Part shown: piece after piece, positions 43,183-52,291 of the stretch
Layout: every line of letters begins with the position of its first letter
How positions within the stretch are numbered: the stretch's first letter is position 1
Origin: Croceicoccus mobilis
GTDB lineage: Bacteria > Pseudomonadota > Alphaproteobacteria > Sphingomonadales > Sphingomonadaceae
DNA: 64,000 nucleotides
Direction: 5' to 3'
Assembly: GCF_001661965.1 (NCBI RefSeq)
Contig: NZ_LYWZ01000002.1
Location: forward strand, 186,001 to 250,000
Made by a program: the position numbers and the translations under genes
The notes under the pieces: model-generated
What the model was told of the DNA's origin: nothing
Seen by the model: the letters and a program-made list of their open reading frames with translations, nothing else
The model's database searches: none

Positions 43183-44840
43183 ATAGCACATTGGGAAGCA
43201 GCCCAACGAAGGGCTGCATTGCCTTGATGAAGACAAGGGCGCGTAGCGCCCGCCGGCTTTATCAAGGCGGCCATGACCGGCCAGCAGGTCTCTAAAGTGA
43301 AGTTGTCGACTCAACACTTTGGAGACTGACCGACCATGACCAAGCTTAGTTCTACTCCCGCCGATGCCGTGCTGGTAGCCATCGATATGTCCAAGCACCG
43401 TCAGGAGGTGCTAATTGAACGCCCGGAGGGTGGCCGGCGGCGGCGTATGACGGTGATGGCCACCAAGGCGGATTACGACCGTCTGGCGGCCGACCTGGCG
43501 GACATCGGCAGACCTGTCATCGTCGGCTTCGAAGCCACCGGCAACTACCACCGCACATTGGCACACCGGCTGCTATCTGCGGGATTCGAGCTTCGCTTGA
43601 TTTCATCGGTCGCGTTGGCCCGGACGCGCGAGGCTCTGCACAATGGCTGGGACAAGAACGATTCCAAGGACGCCCAGGTAATCCTGCACATGCTGCAGAT
43701 CGGCGCGACCCAGCGCTACGTCGATCCGCTGGCCGCCGGTATCAACGATCTGCAGGAGATGTCGAAGACGCACGAAGCCATTTCGAAGGCCAAGACCCAG
43801 ACTTGGCATCGGATACTCACGCACTATCTGCCGCTGTATTTCCCGGAGATCGAGCGCTTCGCCGGCAATAGCCGCTCCGACTGGTTCCTGGCGCTGCTCG
43901 AACGGTTTCCCACACCAGGAAGCATGACGGGTCTCGGCCAGGAAGACTTCACACGCGAAGCCTGGACGCTGGTCGGCCGGAAGGTCTCCAAGGCTCGGTT
44001 GATCAACGATATTTACGAGACGGCTTGCGCATCCGTGGCTCTGCCTGTCGATGAGGATTCGGTATCGATCACCATGTTTCGCATGGTCATTGATCAAGCC
44101 CGCAGCCTGATCCGGCAGCGCGATGAGATCGAGCGAACTGCCCATGCCATGCTCAGCGATAACCGCGATTACCAGCTGCTGCGCATGATCCCGGGGATCG
44201 GACCGATCAATGCCCTGACGATCCTGGCCGAGGCCGGCGACCTTCGACGATTTGCTCACCACCGCCAGTTCCTGAAGTTCTGCGGGCTCGATCTTGCCAC
44301 ATGTCAGTCCGGCACATTCCGCGGGCGGACCAAGCTTTCAAAGTACGGCAATGCTCGGCTCCGCCGTACATTCTGGATGGCAACCCAAGTTGCCATCCGA
44401 CAGCGCGACAACAGCTTTCGCGACAAGCTTGGGCGATACGTCGCCGGGCATGCCAACGACCCTGATCGCCGCCGCAAGGCGATGACTGCACTCACCGCCA
44501 AGATGGCGCGCGTCGCACACGCCGTCATCAAGACGGGAACCGAGTACCGTCCGTTCCTGGAACGGGCGGACACCAGATGGAAGGACCCCTCTCTGTGGAG
44601 CCGTGAGGGCGCAGCTGCGACCCTGTAGATAATGTTCGGGCCTTCCATCTGGCATCTGCATCTCATCTTAAGGACGGTGAGGACCACGACCCCCAAGATC
44701 GATGGATCCTGTGTTTGCTATGGCCGAGAGCACATTCCTTGACGATGGAAGCCATCTGGATCAAAAAGACATCAGCGCCGATCCTGATCGGCGCAATGAG
44801 ACCTGCTGGCCTGTTGCCGCTGCTGCTTCCCAACATAGGA
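43183..44840 (+). mobile_element. IS110-family (IS1111-type) element inside IS3-II
   Basis: It is inserted into orfB of IS3-II. A perfect 12-bp inverted repeat, TTGGGAAGCAGC at 43191-43202 and GCTGCTTCCCAA at 44822-44833, lies 7-8 bp inside the junctions, the subterminal position known for the IS1111 group. Joining the flanks restores the IS3 codons SDNGAEF. Size about 1.66 kb. Confidence 0.85.
43336..44628 (+). CDS. IS110-family transposase
   Basis: A 430-residue DEDD transposase. The N-terminal RuvC-like domain has [32 protein letters not shown] and [14 protein letters not shown]. The C-terminal domain has [35 protein letters not shown] and the Ser region [11 protein letters not shown]. 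It is intact and therefore potentially active. It is clearly different from the 343-residue enzyme at 39597-40628. Confidence 0.92.
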   Translation: MTKLSSTPADAVLVAIDMSKHRQEVLIERPEGGRRRRMTVMATKADYDRLAADLADIGRPVIVGFEATGNYHRTLAHRLLSAGFELRLISSVALARTREALHNGWDKNDSKDAQVILHMLQIGATQRYVDPLAAGINDLQEMSKTHEAISKAKTQTWHRILTHYLPLYFPEIERFAGNSRSDWFLALLERFPTPGSMTGLGQEDFTREAWTLVGRKVSKARLINDIYETACASVALPVDEDSVSITMFRMVIDQARSLIRQRDEIERTAHAMLSDNRDYQLLRMIPGIGPINALTILAEAGDLRRFAHHRQFLKFCGLDLATCQSGTFRGRTKLSKYGNARLRRTFWMATQVAIRQRDNSFRDKLGRYVAGHANDPDRRRKAMTALTAKMARVAHAVIKTGTEYRPFLERADTRWKDPSLWSREGAAATL

Positions 44841-45363
44841 CGTTGTCCGATCTGATATGATCGGGTGGACCGTGACGCTGGAACAGGTCCGTTAGGACGG
44901 CCAGCACGTCGTCGCTCCTGAGCTTGCGCTGGACATGGATCGCCAGGCATTCCCGGCTGTGTTCATCGATCACCGTGAGCATGCGGAAGGCTTTTCCGTC
45001 ATGGGTGCGGTCAGCCACGAAGTCGTAACTCCAGACATGGCCACGATATTGCGGACGTAGCCGTACGCACGATCCATCATTGAGCCAAAGCCGCCTACGC
45101 TTCGGTTGCTTTTGCGGAACCTTGAGCCCTTCGCGACGCCAGATGCGTTCGACCCGTTTGGCATTCACGACCCAGCCGTCATTGCGCAGCAGGGCCGTAA
45201 TCCGCCGGTAGCCGTAGCGACCGTATTGCGAGGCCAGTTGGATGATCGCTGCCGTCAACGGCTTCTCATCGACACGTGGCTTGGCCGGCTTCCTCTGGGT
45301 CGAACGATGCTGGCCAACAACCCGGCAGGCGCGGCGCTGGGACACGCCGATGACTTCCTGCAC
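44841..45363 (-). pseudogene. IS3-II orfB, N-terminal part
   Basis: It starts QEVIGVSQRRACRVVGQHRS, continues with YGRYGYRRITALLRNDGW, and reaches the DDE region VWSYDFVADRTHDGKAFRML and DHIRSDN. There the IS110 element cuts it. Reading runs on into IS110 DNA to a stop at 44761, adding unrelated residues. Confidence 0.85.
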
Positions 45364-45395
45364 ATGGTCGATGGCCAGCCTGCGTCGCGAAGGGC

Positions 45396-45674
45396 TCAGT
45401 ACTTTCCCTCGACAACCTCCTTCAGGATCAAGGCGTCGAGCGTCAGATCCGACACCGCCTTGCGCAGCCGCTGGTTCTCCTTCTCCAGATCCTTCAGACG
45501 CTTCGCCTGGCTGACCTTCAACCCGCCATACTCACGCCGCCAGCGGTAATAGCTCTGTTCTGATATCCCCAGCGATCGGGCGATCGCACCGATCTTCTCC
45601 CCTTGCGAAAGCCGAACCTCGGCCTCGCGCAGCATCCCGATGATCTGCTCCGGCGTGTATCTCTTCCGTGCCAT
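45396..45674 (-). CDS. IS3-II orfA (transposase helix-turn-helix protein)
   Basis: A 92-residue protein with the HTH region KRYTPEQIIGMLREAEVRLS and SLGISEQSYYRWRREYGG, and a leucine-zipper segment (LKDLEKENQRLRKAVSDLTL). It ends just before orfB, as usual for IS3 elements, where a frameshift makes the OrfAB transposase. It is intact, but orfB is not, so the element cannot move by itself. Confidence 0.9.
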   Translation of the reverse strand: MARKRYTPEQIIGMLREAEVRLSQGEKIGAIARSLGISEQSYYRWRREYGGLKVSQAKRLKDLEKENQRLRKAVSDLTLDALILKEVVEGKY

Positions 45675-45748
45675 TCAAAGCTCCTTCCAAGCTCAAAATA
45701 GCCGAAATCCTAACTCTCAAAATGGACCACTTTTCCGGGGGAAGGCCA

Positions 45749-45810
45749 CCTTCGCGTACCGAAATGAAAGTGTCTTTCAAGGACACGTCGAGGCCGATAA
45801 ACTGTTCCAT
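45749..45810 (-). pseudogene. N-terminal fragment of another IS110-family transposase
   Basis: The minus strand from the ATG at 45810 reads MEQFIGLDVSLKDTFISVRE, a typical IS110 N-terminus with the first catalytic Asp. The frame is cut at 45748/45749 by the left end of IS3-II, and the rest of the gene is not in the window. Confidence 0.7.
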
Positions 45811-46187
45811 GGTTGTCTTCCGTTTGATGCTGGGCCCGGTCACAATCGTGAGCCCGTTTTTCATCCTACCGGGAGGCAGCCACCCTTCCAAAGCATCACA
45901 ATCGCGCTGGCTACCATCCCCGCGATTACCCTATGTCATCTGTCCGGCCTACCGTTGCGGTGGTTTGATCGCCGCTGGCCCTGATGGTGTCCGCTGGGCC
46001 AGGTCCCACTCAGTCGATCGAGTCATAGCACTCGACAGCCCCTCGGGCCGTCCCGGCCCATGCGGCCGTGTTCAGATCGCCAACATCACTTCAATGCAGC
46101 ACTGTTAGCTTCGAATACCCAGATGTGAGGTGATAGAGCGGGGGTCAGGTCCGAATACGCCATTCAATAGGGCAATCACGTCGATTT
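45811..46187. other. Gap without a recognisable gene
   Basis: 377 bp between the IS110 fragment and the AlpA-like gene. The part next to 45811 is probably the leader of the broken IS110 element. I see no convincing reading frame, RNA or repeat in the rest. Confidence 0.4.
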
Positions 46188-46427
46188 TCAATCGATTGAT
46201 ACAACGTTCGACACCCACTCCTCCACCTCGCTCTCCACCCAGACCGCGCATTTCAGCCCGAGAGACCTAGATTTCGGAAACCGCCCCTCACTCATGCGTT
46301 GGTAGATCGCCGACCGCTTGAGCCCGACCCGGTGCATGACCTCGGGCAGGCGCAGCAACCGCTGCGGCCGAGCGACACCAACCTGCACATCATCATCCTC
46401 AATTTTCGCAACATCATTCGTCATCAC
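46188..46427 (-). CDS. AlpA-family DNA-binding regulator
   Basis: A 79-residue MerR-like helix-turn-helix protein of the AlpA family (phage and island regulators). It has the pattern RLPEVMHRVGLKRSAIYQRM followed by EGRFPKSRSLG and AVWVESEVEEWV. AlpA-like proteins often act as excision or integrase-gene activators in integrated elements, which fits a mobile island. It lies 49 bp downstream of the XRE gene on the same strand. Confidence 0.85.
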   Translation of the reverse strand: MMTNDVAKIEDDDVQVGVARPQRLLRLPEVMHRVGLKRSAIYQRMSEGRFPKSRSLGLKCAVWVESEVEEWVSNVVSID

Positions 46428-46476
46428 AGTTCACCTCGTTCGAAGGCGGCCCCCTCCAAAACAGGCTCATCCCCAT

Positions 46477-46938
46477 TCACCGCGCCAACTGCGCGGTCAC
46501 ATCTCGCGCGGCAAAATCGTCGATGTGATTGGCGAGCATTCGCGCCACGAGCTGCGAAGTCCCTTTCGCCCAGCGCGGCCGCAATTCATCGCAGCGATCT
46601 CCCAGCGTGGTCTCAAGCGCGCCCGGCAGCGTCACGAGGAACTCTTCCAGAAATGCCCCGACATCATGCCGCATCCACTGGCAGGCGCGTTCCTCCTCGC
46701 CGTTCAGCGCCATGATCAGCGTCGCGCGAACGGGGACACCGCAGACCGACAGAATCCGCGCGGCATCCTCGAGCTTGATCGGCCGCTCGCCGCGAATAAG
46801 CCGGGTCAGGGTTTCGCGGTGCATGCCGGCCTCGGCGGCAAGATCGGCGCGCGAACGCCCCGCGCTATCGACGGCATGGGCCAGAACGCGCGCGATCCGG
46901 TCGTTGTCCGAACCTTGTCCTTGCACCTGCCTGGTCAT
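46477..46938 (-). CDS. XRE-family helix-turn-helix regulator
   Basis: A 153-residue protein. The N-terminal Cro/CI-type domain (about residues 12-68) reads DRIARVLAHAVDSAGRSRAD, AEAGMHRETLTRLIRGERPI and LEDAARILSVCGV. The C-terminal half is alpha-helical and unknown to me. It is divergent from the tra operon, with a 352-bp gap between, and is a plausible repressor of transfer genes. Reading direction and spacing suggest co-transcription with the AlpA gene. Confidence 0.8.
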   Translation of the reverse strand: MTRQVQGQGSDNDRIARVLAHAVDSAGRSRADLAAEAGMHRETLTRLIRGERPIKLEDAARILSVCGVPVRATLIMALNGEEERACQWMRHDVGAFLEEFLVTLPGALETTLGDRCDELRPRWAKGTSQLVARMLANHIDDFAARDVTAQLAR

Positions 46939-47290
46939 CGTTCTGCCTCGCTGTCGTTATCGCGACTCGCAGCCATAACGCCCCAACCGTCTGTAGGAAA
47001 CAATAAAGAACATTAATGGAACATCTGGTTTTTAGTCGATTGATGACGAGAGCAAGGCGTTGTCGTGATTCGTCGACAGAAGACGCGTGATTCTGCGGCA
47101 ATACAGTCGATCTCAGCTTACCTAGTCGTCACCGACGTCCATCACCAACTCCAATGATAGTCCATATTCGTCCGTAGCATTGTCCGGATTACGCTTTCCT
47201 CTTTCCTACACCGATTTCCTAGCCGCATGAAGGATCACACAGCGGGTCGACCGCTGGCTCACAGACGCTCAACGAACCGGAGTTTCCTTC
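46939..47290. promoter_or_regulatory. Divergent control region between the XRE gene and the tra operon
   Basis: 352 bp without a gene, AT-richer than its surroundings around 46990-47040. It must hold the promoter of the XRE/AlpA pair and, very likely, that of the tra operon. I could not identify clear -35/-10 boxes or an operator palindrome. Confidence 0.45.
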
Positions 47291-47635
47291 ATGCATACCC
47301 CTTCCCTTCCCGCTGCAGCACTGAAGTCTGCACGCAGCAAGCCCGTCCTCGCCAAGGCGGCAAACCTTGCACTGCCGATTGCACTGGCCGCGCTGGTGGG
47401 CGGCACCGCCTATGCCGGCGCCGACACCACCTTCAATCCGGCGCTCACCATGTTTACCGACTTCCTCGAAGGCTCGGGTGGCAAGATCATCACCGTGCTC
47501 AGCCTTGCTGGCGGCCTGATTGCACTAGCATCGGGCCGCTTTGCCCTCGGCCAGGTCGCGGTGCCGGTCGGTGTCGGGATTGGCGTCGGCACGGGCGTTC
47601 CCATCGTCACCTCTGTCGTGACCGCGGTGATCTGA
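47291..47635 (+). CDS. traA: Conjugative pilin TraA
   Basis: A 114-residue prepilin. A long signal sequence (about residues 1-43, ending GGTAYAG) is followed by two hydrophobic segments (IITVLSLAGGLIALASG and VAVPVGVGIGVGTGVPIVTS), the TrbC/VirB2 pilin layout. A CGGAG ribosome site lies 8 bp before the ATG. It is the first gene of the F-type transfer operon, as in F-like systems. The mature pilin polymerises into the conjugative pilus. Confidence 0.8.
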   Translation: MHTPSLPAAALKSARSKPVLAKAANLALPIALAALVGGTAYAGADTTFNPALTMFTDFLEGSGGKIITVLSLAGGLIALASGRFALGQVAVPVGVGIGVGTGVPIVTSVVTAVI

Positions 47636-47669
47636 CGCCGCTTGCGGTCACGACGGGAGGGCGGCCACG

Positions 47670-47957
47670 ATGGCAGACCGGTACATGATCCCACGGCGTC
47701 TCGACGATCCGGAGCTCATTGGCTTCTGGACCATCGACGAGTTTGCCGGGATGATCATCCCCTTCGCCTGGGGGATCCTTGCCCAGCACATACTGATCGG
47801 CATTGCGCTTGCCATGGGAGCCTGGTTCGCTCTGCGAAAGGCAAAGGCAGGACGCACAAGCTCCTGGCTTCTCCATGCCGCCTATTGGTATCTGCCGGCA
47901 GGCTTTACCGGCCTTGTCGCAACGCCGCCCTCCCACTGCCGCCGCCTGGCGGGCTGA
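47670..47957 (+). CDS. traL: Type IV secretion protein TraL
   Basis: A 95-residue inner-membrane protein of the pilus-assembly complex (VirB3-like role). It reads YMIPRRLDDPELIGFWTIDE and then has a hydrophobic segment (MIIPFAWGILAQHILIGIAL), as in TraL of F-like systems. It lies between traA and traE, the conserved order. Confidence 0.85.
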   Translation: MADRYMIPRRLDDPELIGFWTIDEFAGMIIPFAWGILAQHILIGIALAMGAWFALRKAKAGRTSSWLLHAAYWYLPAGFTGLVATPPSHCRRLAG

Positions 47958-47969
47958 GGAGGACAAGCC

Positions 47970-48542
47970 ATGCTCCATGATTTTGCCCACGAGCGCCAGC
48001 AGGTGCTGCTGCGCCAGCGCAACATGTTCGCGCTCACCACCGCCGGGCTTGCCGTCGCGCTTGTCGTCGCGACCGGCCTAGCCATGACCCGTGCCCGCGA
48101 GGTCGTGCTGCTGCCGACGCTCGAGCGTCCGCTCACGGTCTCCAGTGCGGGGGTCGAAGCCGACTACCTCGAGCTCGTCACCCGCGATGTCGCGCTGATG
48201 CTCCTCAATCGCAGCCCCGAAGGCCTCGACTACTGGATGGAAACGATCCTCGATGTCGCCGATCCCGCGCATCGCGGAAAACTGAAGGCCGACCTCGTCA
48301 AGATCGTTGCCGAGCAGCGCGGCTCCGACGTCAGCCAGGCTTTCGTCATCACGCAGATGACGGTCGATCCCAAGGGGTTGTCGTCCGAAGTGTCGGGGAA
48401 GCTCAAGACGTTCGTCGGCTCGCAAGTGATCGCAAGCGACGAACGCCGGTTCCGCCTCACCTGGACCTATCGGGGCCTTCGGCTCGCGCTTGCCGGGTTC
48501 GCGCAAATTTCTACGGACAAAGACCAGAAGGAGGCTGGCTGA
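47970..48542 (+). CDS. traE: Type IV secretion protein TraE
   Basis: A 190-residue VirB5/TraE-family protein anchored by an N-terminal membrane helix (about residues 20-40, LTTAGLAVALVVATGLAMT) with a periplasmic rest. It contains VEADYLELVTRDVALMLLNR, usual for TraE. Twelve bp after traL; its stop overlaps the traK start. Core-complex and pilus-assembly component. Confidence 0.87.
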   Translation: MLHDFAHERQQVLLRQRNMFALTTAGLAVALVVATGLAMTRAREVVLLPTLERPLTVSSAGVEADYLELVTRDVALMLLNRSPEGLDYWMETILDVADPAHRGKLKADLVKIVAEQRGSDVSQAFVITQMTVDPKGLSSEVSGKLKTFVGSQVIASDERRFRLTWTYRGLRLALAGFAQISTDKDQKEAG

Positions 48543-49297
48543 TGCCCTCGCTCAATCCTATCCCGCGCCTGTCGTTGACAGGCTTCGCTATCGCCACTGC
48601 TCTTGCGGGTACTACGCCGGCGCTTGCCGACCAGTTCAAGCAGGCCGCCGACGGCGCAGCGATTGACTGCACGGTGTCGCAGCGCGAACTGACCCGTTTC
48701 GCGCTGGTCGAGGACCAGTTCGCCAGCGTCTCGAAGATCTCGAGCGGCTATCCCTATAGCGATTTCGCGGTGAGCAATGAACCGCTGCGCGGCGATATCT
48801 ATGTCTCGATCCCCGAGACGTTCGCCGCCCGTTCGATCAGCTTCTTTGCGACCACGAAGAAGGGCCAGGTCTACAAGTTTGCCTGCCGCATCGAGGCGGT
48901 CGGCGCGCAGCAGGTTTTCATCACCAATCCGGCGCTTGGGCAGAACGCTGCCGTACGCTTCGAAAAGGCAAGCGCGCCCGAAGACACCGCCGTGCGGCTG
49001 ATCCGCGCGATGGCGAGCGATGAACTGATCGAAGGCTACGAGATCCGCAGCCTTGGCGGCTTGCCGGCCCGTGTCGGCGACTTCGAGATCCAGCTGGTCA
49101 GCGATTATCGCGGCGCAGCCTTCACCGGCAAGGTGCTGCGCATCGCCAACCGTACCGATGGACCTGTCACGCTCGATGCCGATGCGCTGGCGCCGGCAGG
49201 CACCCTCGCCCTCGCCTTCGGCAAGGACGAGCTTGCACCCGGCGAAGCGACCAGCGCCTACCTCGTCACCGATGCTGGAGCATTCTCCCATGACTGA
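48542..49297 (+). CDS. traK: Type IV secretion protein TraK
   Basis: A 251-residue periplasmic or outer-membrane-associated protein (VirB9-like). An N-terminal signal peptide (ending about ALADQ) is followed by beta-rich sequence. It connects outer-membrane TraV to TraB in the F-type core complex. The start overlaps the end of traE, and its stop overlaps the traB start by 8 bp (ATGACTGA). Confidence 0.85.
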   Translation: MPSLNPIPRLSLTGFAIATALAGTTPALADQFKQAADGAAIDCTVSQRELTRFALVEDQFASVSKISSGYPYSDFAVSNEPLRGDIYVSIPETFAARSISFFATTKKGQVYKFACRIEAVGAQQVFITNPALGQNAAVRFEKASAPEDTAVRLIRAMASDELIEGYEIRSLGGLPARVGDFEIQLVSDYRGAAFTGKVLRIANRTDGPVTLDADALAPAGTLALAFGKDELAPGEATSAYLVTDAGAFSHD

Positions 49298-50645
49298 TGC
49301 GACCAAGCCGCAGGCGAGCGCTCCCAAGGCCGATAGCACCAAGGTGCCCAGCGCATCCGCATCGGGCAAAATCCAGGCCGCCGGCAATATCAACGAGCGC
49401 ACCCAGCGCCGGCAGAAGATGCTGTTCGCCTCGCTTGGCGCCGTCGCGCTACTGGGCGGCAGCTGGATCATCTTCGGCGGCGAGGATGGCAATTCCGGCG
49501 ATCCCGACGGCGCGCGCACGATCGAGACCGCGGGCCTCGTCAATCGCGACATTGCCAACCGCGAGTTCGTCTCGGTCTTCGACAACCGCGTTGGCAATGT
49601 CGAACAGCAGCAGAAGAAGCTTGCCGAGAACCAGTTGCCGCGCAGTGAACTCGAAGCCCAGCTCCAGGCGATCCGCGCCGAGAACGAAATGATGCGCGCC
49701 GATGGCGAAGCCGCGATCGATGCCATCTCGGCGGAGAATGCCGAATTGAAAACCCGGCTCGCAACGGCCGAGACGGCAGCAACGGCCACACCGCCGCCCC
49801 CGGCCTATGGCCCACAGGCGGGCGGCTACGACGCGCGCGGCCTGGGTTCTCCCGTCGGTTCGGCGCAATCGGGCCCTGCTTCGGGTCTCGATGGCAGAAC
49901 GCCTGCCGGTGTCCGGCTGCTCAATTTCGCGTCGGACAAGAATGTTGCCGGCGCCTCGGTGCGCCGCGCCGAAGCGCAGCCGCTGGTCATCGAGGATTCG
50001 CCTGAATACCTGCCGCCCAATTCCTACGCGCCGGCACGCGTCATCGTCGGGGTCGATGCCTCGGCGGGCGTTGCCTCGCAGACCGATCCGCTGCCCGTCG
50101 TGCTGCGCATCACCGGCCCGGCCCGCTCGGTGTTGCAGGACGGGCGCGTCCTCACCACCCGGATCGAGGGCTGCGTGGTCAATGGCGCGGCGCGCGGCGA
50201 CCTCTCTTCGGAAAAGGTCTACGTCAAGCTGGCGCGCATGACCTGCGACCAGCCCGGCGGCCGCGTCGCGGTTTCCGAGGTCAAGGGCTTCATCGCCTTC
50301 TCCGGAAAGTCGGGGGTGCGCGGCCGGGTTGTCAGCCGCGAGGGCTCGCTGATCAGCCAGGCGCTGCTGGCCGGCATCGTCGGCGGGTTCGGGCGCGGCT
50401 TTTCGGCCAACGCCAATTCGGTGTTCTCCGGGATCACCGCCAATTCCGACGGCACGCGCTCGAAGCTCTCGGGCACCGACATCCTCGCCGGCGGTCTCGG
50501 CCAGGGCGCGGGCGATGCCGCCGATACGGTGAGCAAGTACCTCATCGAACGCGCCGAACAATACCAACCCGTCGTCGAGATGCCGACCGGCATTGAAGTC
50601 GAAATCGTGTTTCTCGACGGCGCCTTCGTGAGGAATGCCCAATGA
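49290..50645 (+). CDS. traB: Type IV secretion protein TraB
   Basis: A 451-residue VirB10-like protein that spans the cell envelope. A cytoplasmic N-terminal stretch is followed by a membrane helix (about residues 50-68, LFASLGAVALLGGSWIIFGG), a coiled-coil region (residues about 100-155, QQQKKLAENQLPRSELEAQL) and a beta-barrel C-terminal domain. I placed the start at 49290 (MTDATKPQ); upstream in-frame codons lie inside traK. Its stop overlaps the next start by 4 bp. Confidence 0.88.
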   Translation: MTDATKPQASAPKADSTKVPSASASGKIQAAGNINERTQRRQKMLFASLGAVALLGGSWIIFGGEDGNSGDPDGARTIETAGLVNRDIANREFVSVFDNRVGNVEQQQKKLAENQLPRSELEAQLQAIRAENEMMRADGEAAIDAISAENAELKTRLATAETAATATPPPPAYGPQAGGYDARGLGSPVGSAQSGPASGLDGRTPAGVRLLNFASDKNVAGASVRRAEAQPLVIEDSPEYLPPNSYAPARVIVGVDASAGVASQTDPLPVVLRITGPARSVLQDGRVLTTRIEGCVVNGAARGDLSSEKVYVKLARMTCDQPGGRVAVSEVKGFIAFSGKSGVRGRVVSREGSLISQALLAGIVGGFGRGFSANANSVFSGITANSDGTRSKLSGTDILAGGLGQGAGDAADTVSKYLIERAEQYQPVVEMPTGIEVEIVFLDGAFVRNAQ

Positions 50646-51538
50646 CCCCGAAGCCCCACTTTGCCGAACGCCTGCGCACTCGCGCCCGAACGCTTGGCCG
50701 CTCCAGCTGGATCAAACCCGCCGCGGCGACGCTGGCTGTCCTCGCGCTCTCGGGCGCGACCGGATGGGGCGTGGCAAGTTTCGCGCAAGAGACGAGTGCA
50801 GCGACAACAGAGGCCGTCAAGGAAGCGCTGAAACTCCGGCTGCCCAAGACCGCGATCGACGCGATCGTCTGCAAGGGTCTGGGAGGCCTGTGCGAAGTCG
50901 CCTCGAAGCAAACCTTGTTCTATGTCGACAGATCCGCACGCTATCTGGTGATTGGCCGGGTCTACGACATGGAGACCCGGCAGGACCTCACCGCCGCGCG
51001 GCTGCTCGAGCTTAATCCCGACCTGCTGGCCGCGGGCGCCGCACGGCGCAGCGAAGCGGACAGCGACAATCCGTCAGCACCGACCCGCGACGCGACGCCT
51101 ACCACGGTCGACCTGTCGAAACTGTCCGACAAGGGCGCGATTCACTGGGGCTCGGAGGACGGGCCGCGCGTCACGGTTTTTTCCGATTTCCATTGCGGCT
51201 ACTGCAAGAAGCTCGAGGCCGAGTTGAAAGCGATCGGCGCGCGGGTTGAGGAACGCCCGATCTCGATCTTCGGCGCCGAGAGCCGCAAGCTGGCCGAACA
51301 GGTGCTCTGCGCCAAGCGGCCCGAAGTCTCGCTGCATATGGCCTATGCCGGGGTTGCGCTGGCCACATCCCAACCCTGCGATGCCTCCGGACTCGACGAG
51401 AACGAAGCTTTTGCCAGGGCGCATGGATTTGGCGGTACGCCGGTGATCGTCCGGCCTTCCGACGGCGCGGTGCTCGAGGGCTATCGCCCCGCCGAAGCCT
51501 TGCGCGCCTTTCTTACCGCCACCCCGCAGCCCCGCTGA
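50642..51538 (+). CDS. DsbC-like thiol:disulfide interchange protein
   Basis: A 298-residue protein with an N-terminal membrane anchor (about residues 27-48) and a C-terminal thioredoxin-like domain with the active site FSDFHCGYCKKLEAEL (CGYC). Cis-Pro is in FGGTPVIV. It probably isomerises disulfides of the Cys-rich transfer proteins TraU, TraN and TraV. This kind of gene is placed after traB in several F-type systems of environmental bacteria. It starts inside the traB stop. Confidence 0.82.
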   Translation: MTPKPHFAERLRTRARTLGRSSWIKPAAATLAVLALSGATGWGVASFAQETSAATTEAVKEALKLRLPKTAIDAIVCKGLGGLCEVASKQTLFYVDRSARYLVIGRVYDMETRQDLTAARLLELNPDLLAAGAARRSEADSDNPSAPTRDATPTTVDLSKLSDKGAIHWGSEDGPRVTVFSDFHCGYCKKLEAELKAIGARVEERPISIFGAESRKLAEQVLCAKRPEVSLHMAYAGVALATSQPCDASGLDENEAFARAHGFGGTPVIVRPSDGAVLEGYRPAEALRAFLTATPQPR

Positions 51539-51550
51539 GGAGCCCTACCC

Positions 51551-52291
51551 ATGACCCATTTCCTCCGCCCCCTCGCGCTCCTGCCCATGCTTTTCACCGC
51601 CAGCGGATGCGTCGGGCTTGGCACCAATATCGAAGGCGATTTTTCCTGCCGGGCGCTGAAAGGCACCTGCGCGCCGACCGCGGTCACCGACAAGGACGCG
51701 GTAACCGGGATCGCCGGCTCAGAACCGGCCCCGGAAGCACGCACATTCGCTTCCGGTCCGATCACGCCGGGCGATAGCTCGCGCACCGCCGAACGGCGCC
51801 TGAAGGTGATCTTTCCGACACATGTCGATGCTTCGGGCACACTCCACGAAGAAGCCGTCGCCTGGATTGTCGTCGAGACCCCGCGCTGGGCCGCCGAGCT
51901 GCAGGGCAATTCCGCCAGGGGCCGTCCGGCAACGCTGCTGCGGGCGATCAAGCGCCAGATCCGCGACGCCGAAGGCGCTGTCGATAAACGGGCCGATGCG
52001 CGCGCCGATGTCACTGCGCCGCCGTCGGACGATCCGTTCGTCGCGCAAGCTTTTACCACTACCTCGCCGCTTCCTCCCCCGGTCCCCTCCGAGGCGCGCG
52101 AGGCAGATGCCGGCCCACCCCTGCCGGCAGCCGGGGGATCTCGAGAAGGCACCGTCCCGCCCGATCGGGTCTCCCGGCATTTTGACCCCGTGCGTGTTTC
52201 TGCACCTCCGCCCACCCCGCGTCCCGGGTTTCCCAACCTCGACGCCGTGATCGCAGCGCAAAGCGCAAGAGAACAAAAGGAGTCCAAATAA
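51551..52291 (+). CDS. traV: Type IV secretion lipoprotein TraV
   Basis: A 246-residue outer-membrane lipoprotein. The signal peptide ends in a lipobox TASGC (Cys about residue 20). The following GTNIEGDFSCRALKGTC contains the paired cysteines typical of TraV. The remainder is Pro- and Ala-rich and probably extended. It anchors the F-type core complex in the outer membrane (VirB7-like role). The traC gene starts at the very next base. Confidence 0.82.
   Translation: MTHFLRPLALLPMLFTASGCVGLGTNIEGDFSCRALKGTCAPTAVTDKDAVTGIAGSEPAPEARTFASGPITPGDSSRTAERRLKVIFPTHVDASGTLHEEAVAWIVVETPRWAAELQGNSARGRPATLLRAIKRQIRDAEGAVDKRADARADVTAPPSDDPFVAQAFTTTSPLPPPVPSEAREADAGPPLPAAGGSREGTVPPDRVSRHFDPVRVSAPPPTPRPGFPNLDAVIAAQSAREQKESK

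Larger units (their letters stand above)
42811..45748 (-). mobile_element. IS3-family element IS3-II, interrupted by IS110
   Basis: Both ends are present. The right end begins TGGCCTGCCCC (42811). The left end, read on the minus strand from 45748, begins TGGCCTTCCCC and shares GTGGTCCA and AGTTAG farther in. orfA (45396-45674) is intact; orfB is split by an IS110 element at 43183-44840. Without that insertion the element would be about 1.28 kb, a usual IS3 size. No matching target duplication is visible at the two ends. Confidence 0.8.

Noticed and set aside
42811-45748. A single composite transposon bounded by two complete IS3 copies
   Set aside because: The left copy is only a 182-bp end joined to another IS, so it cannot act as a full flanking element. 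Homologous recombination explains the layout better.
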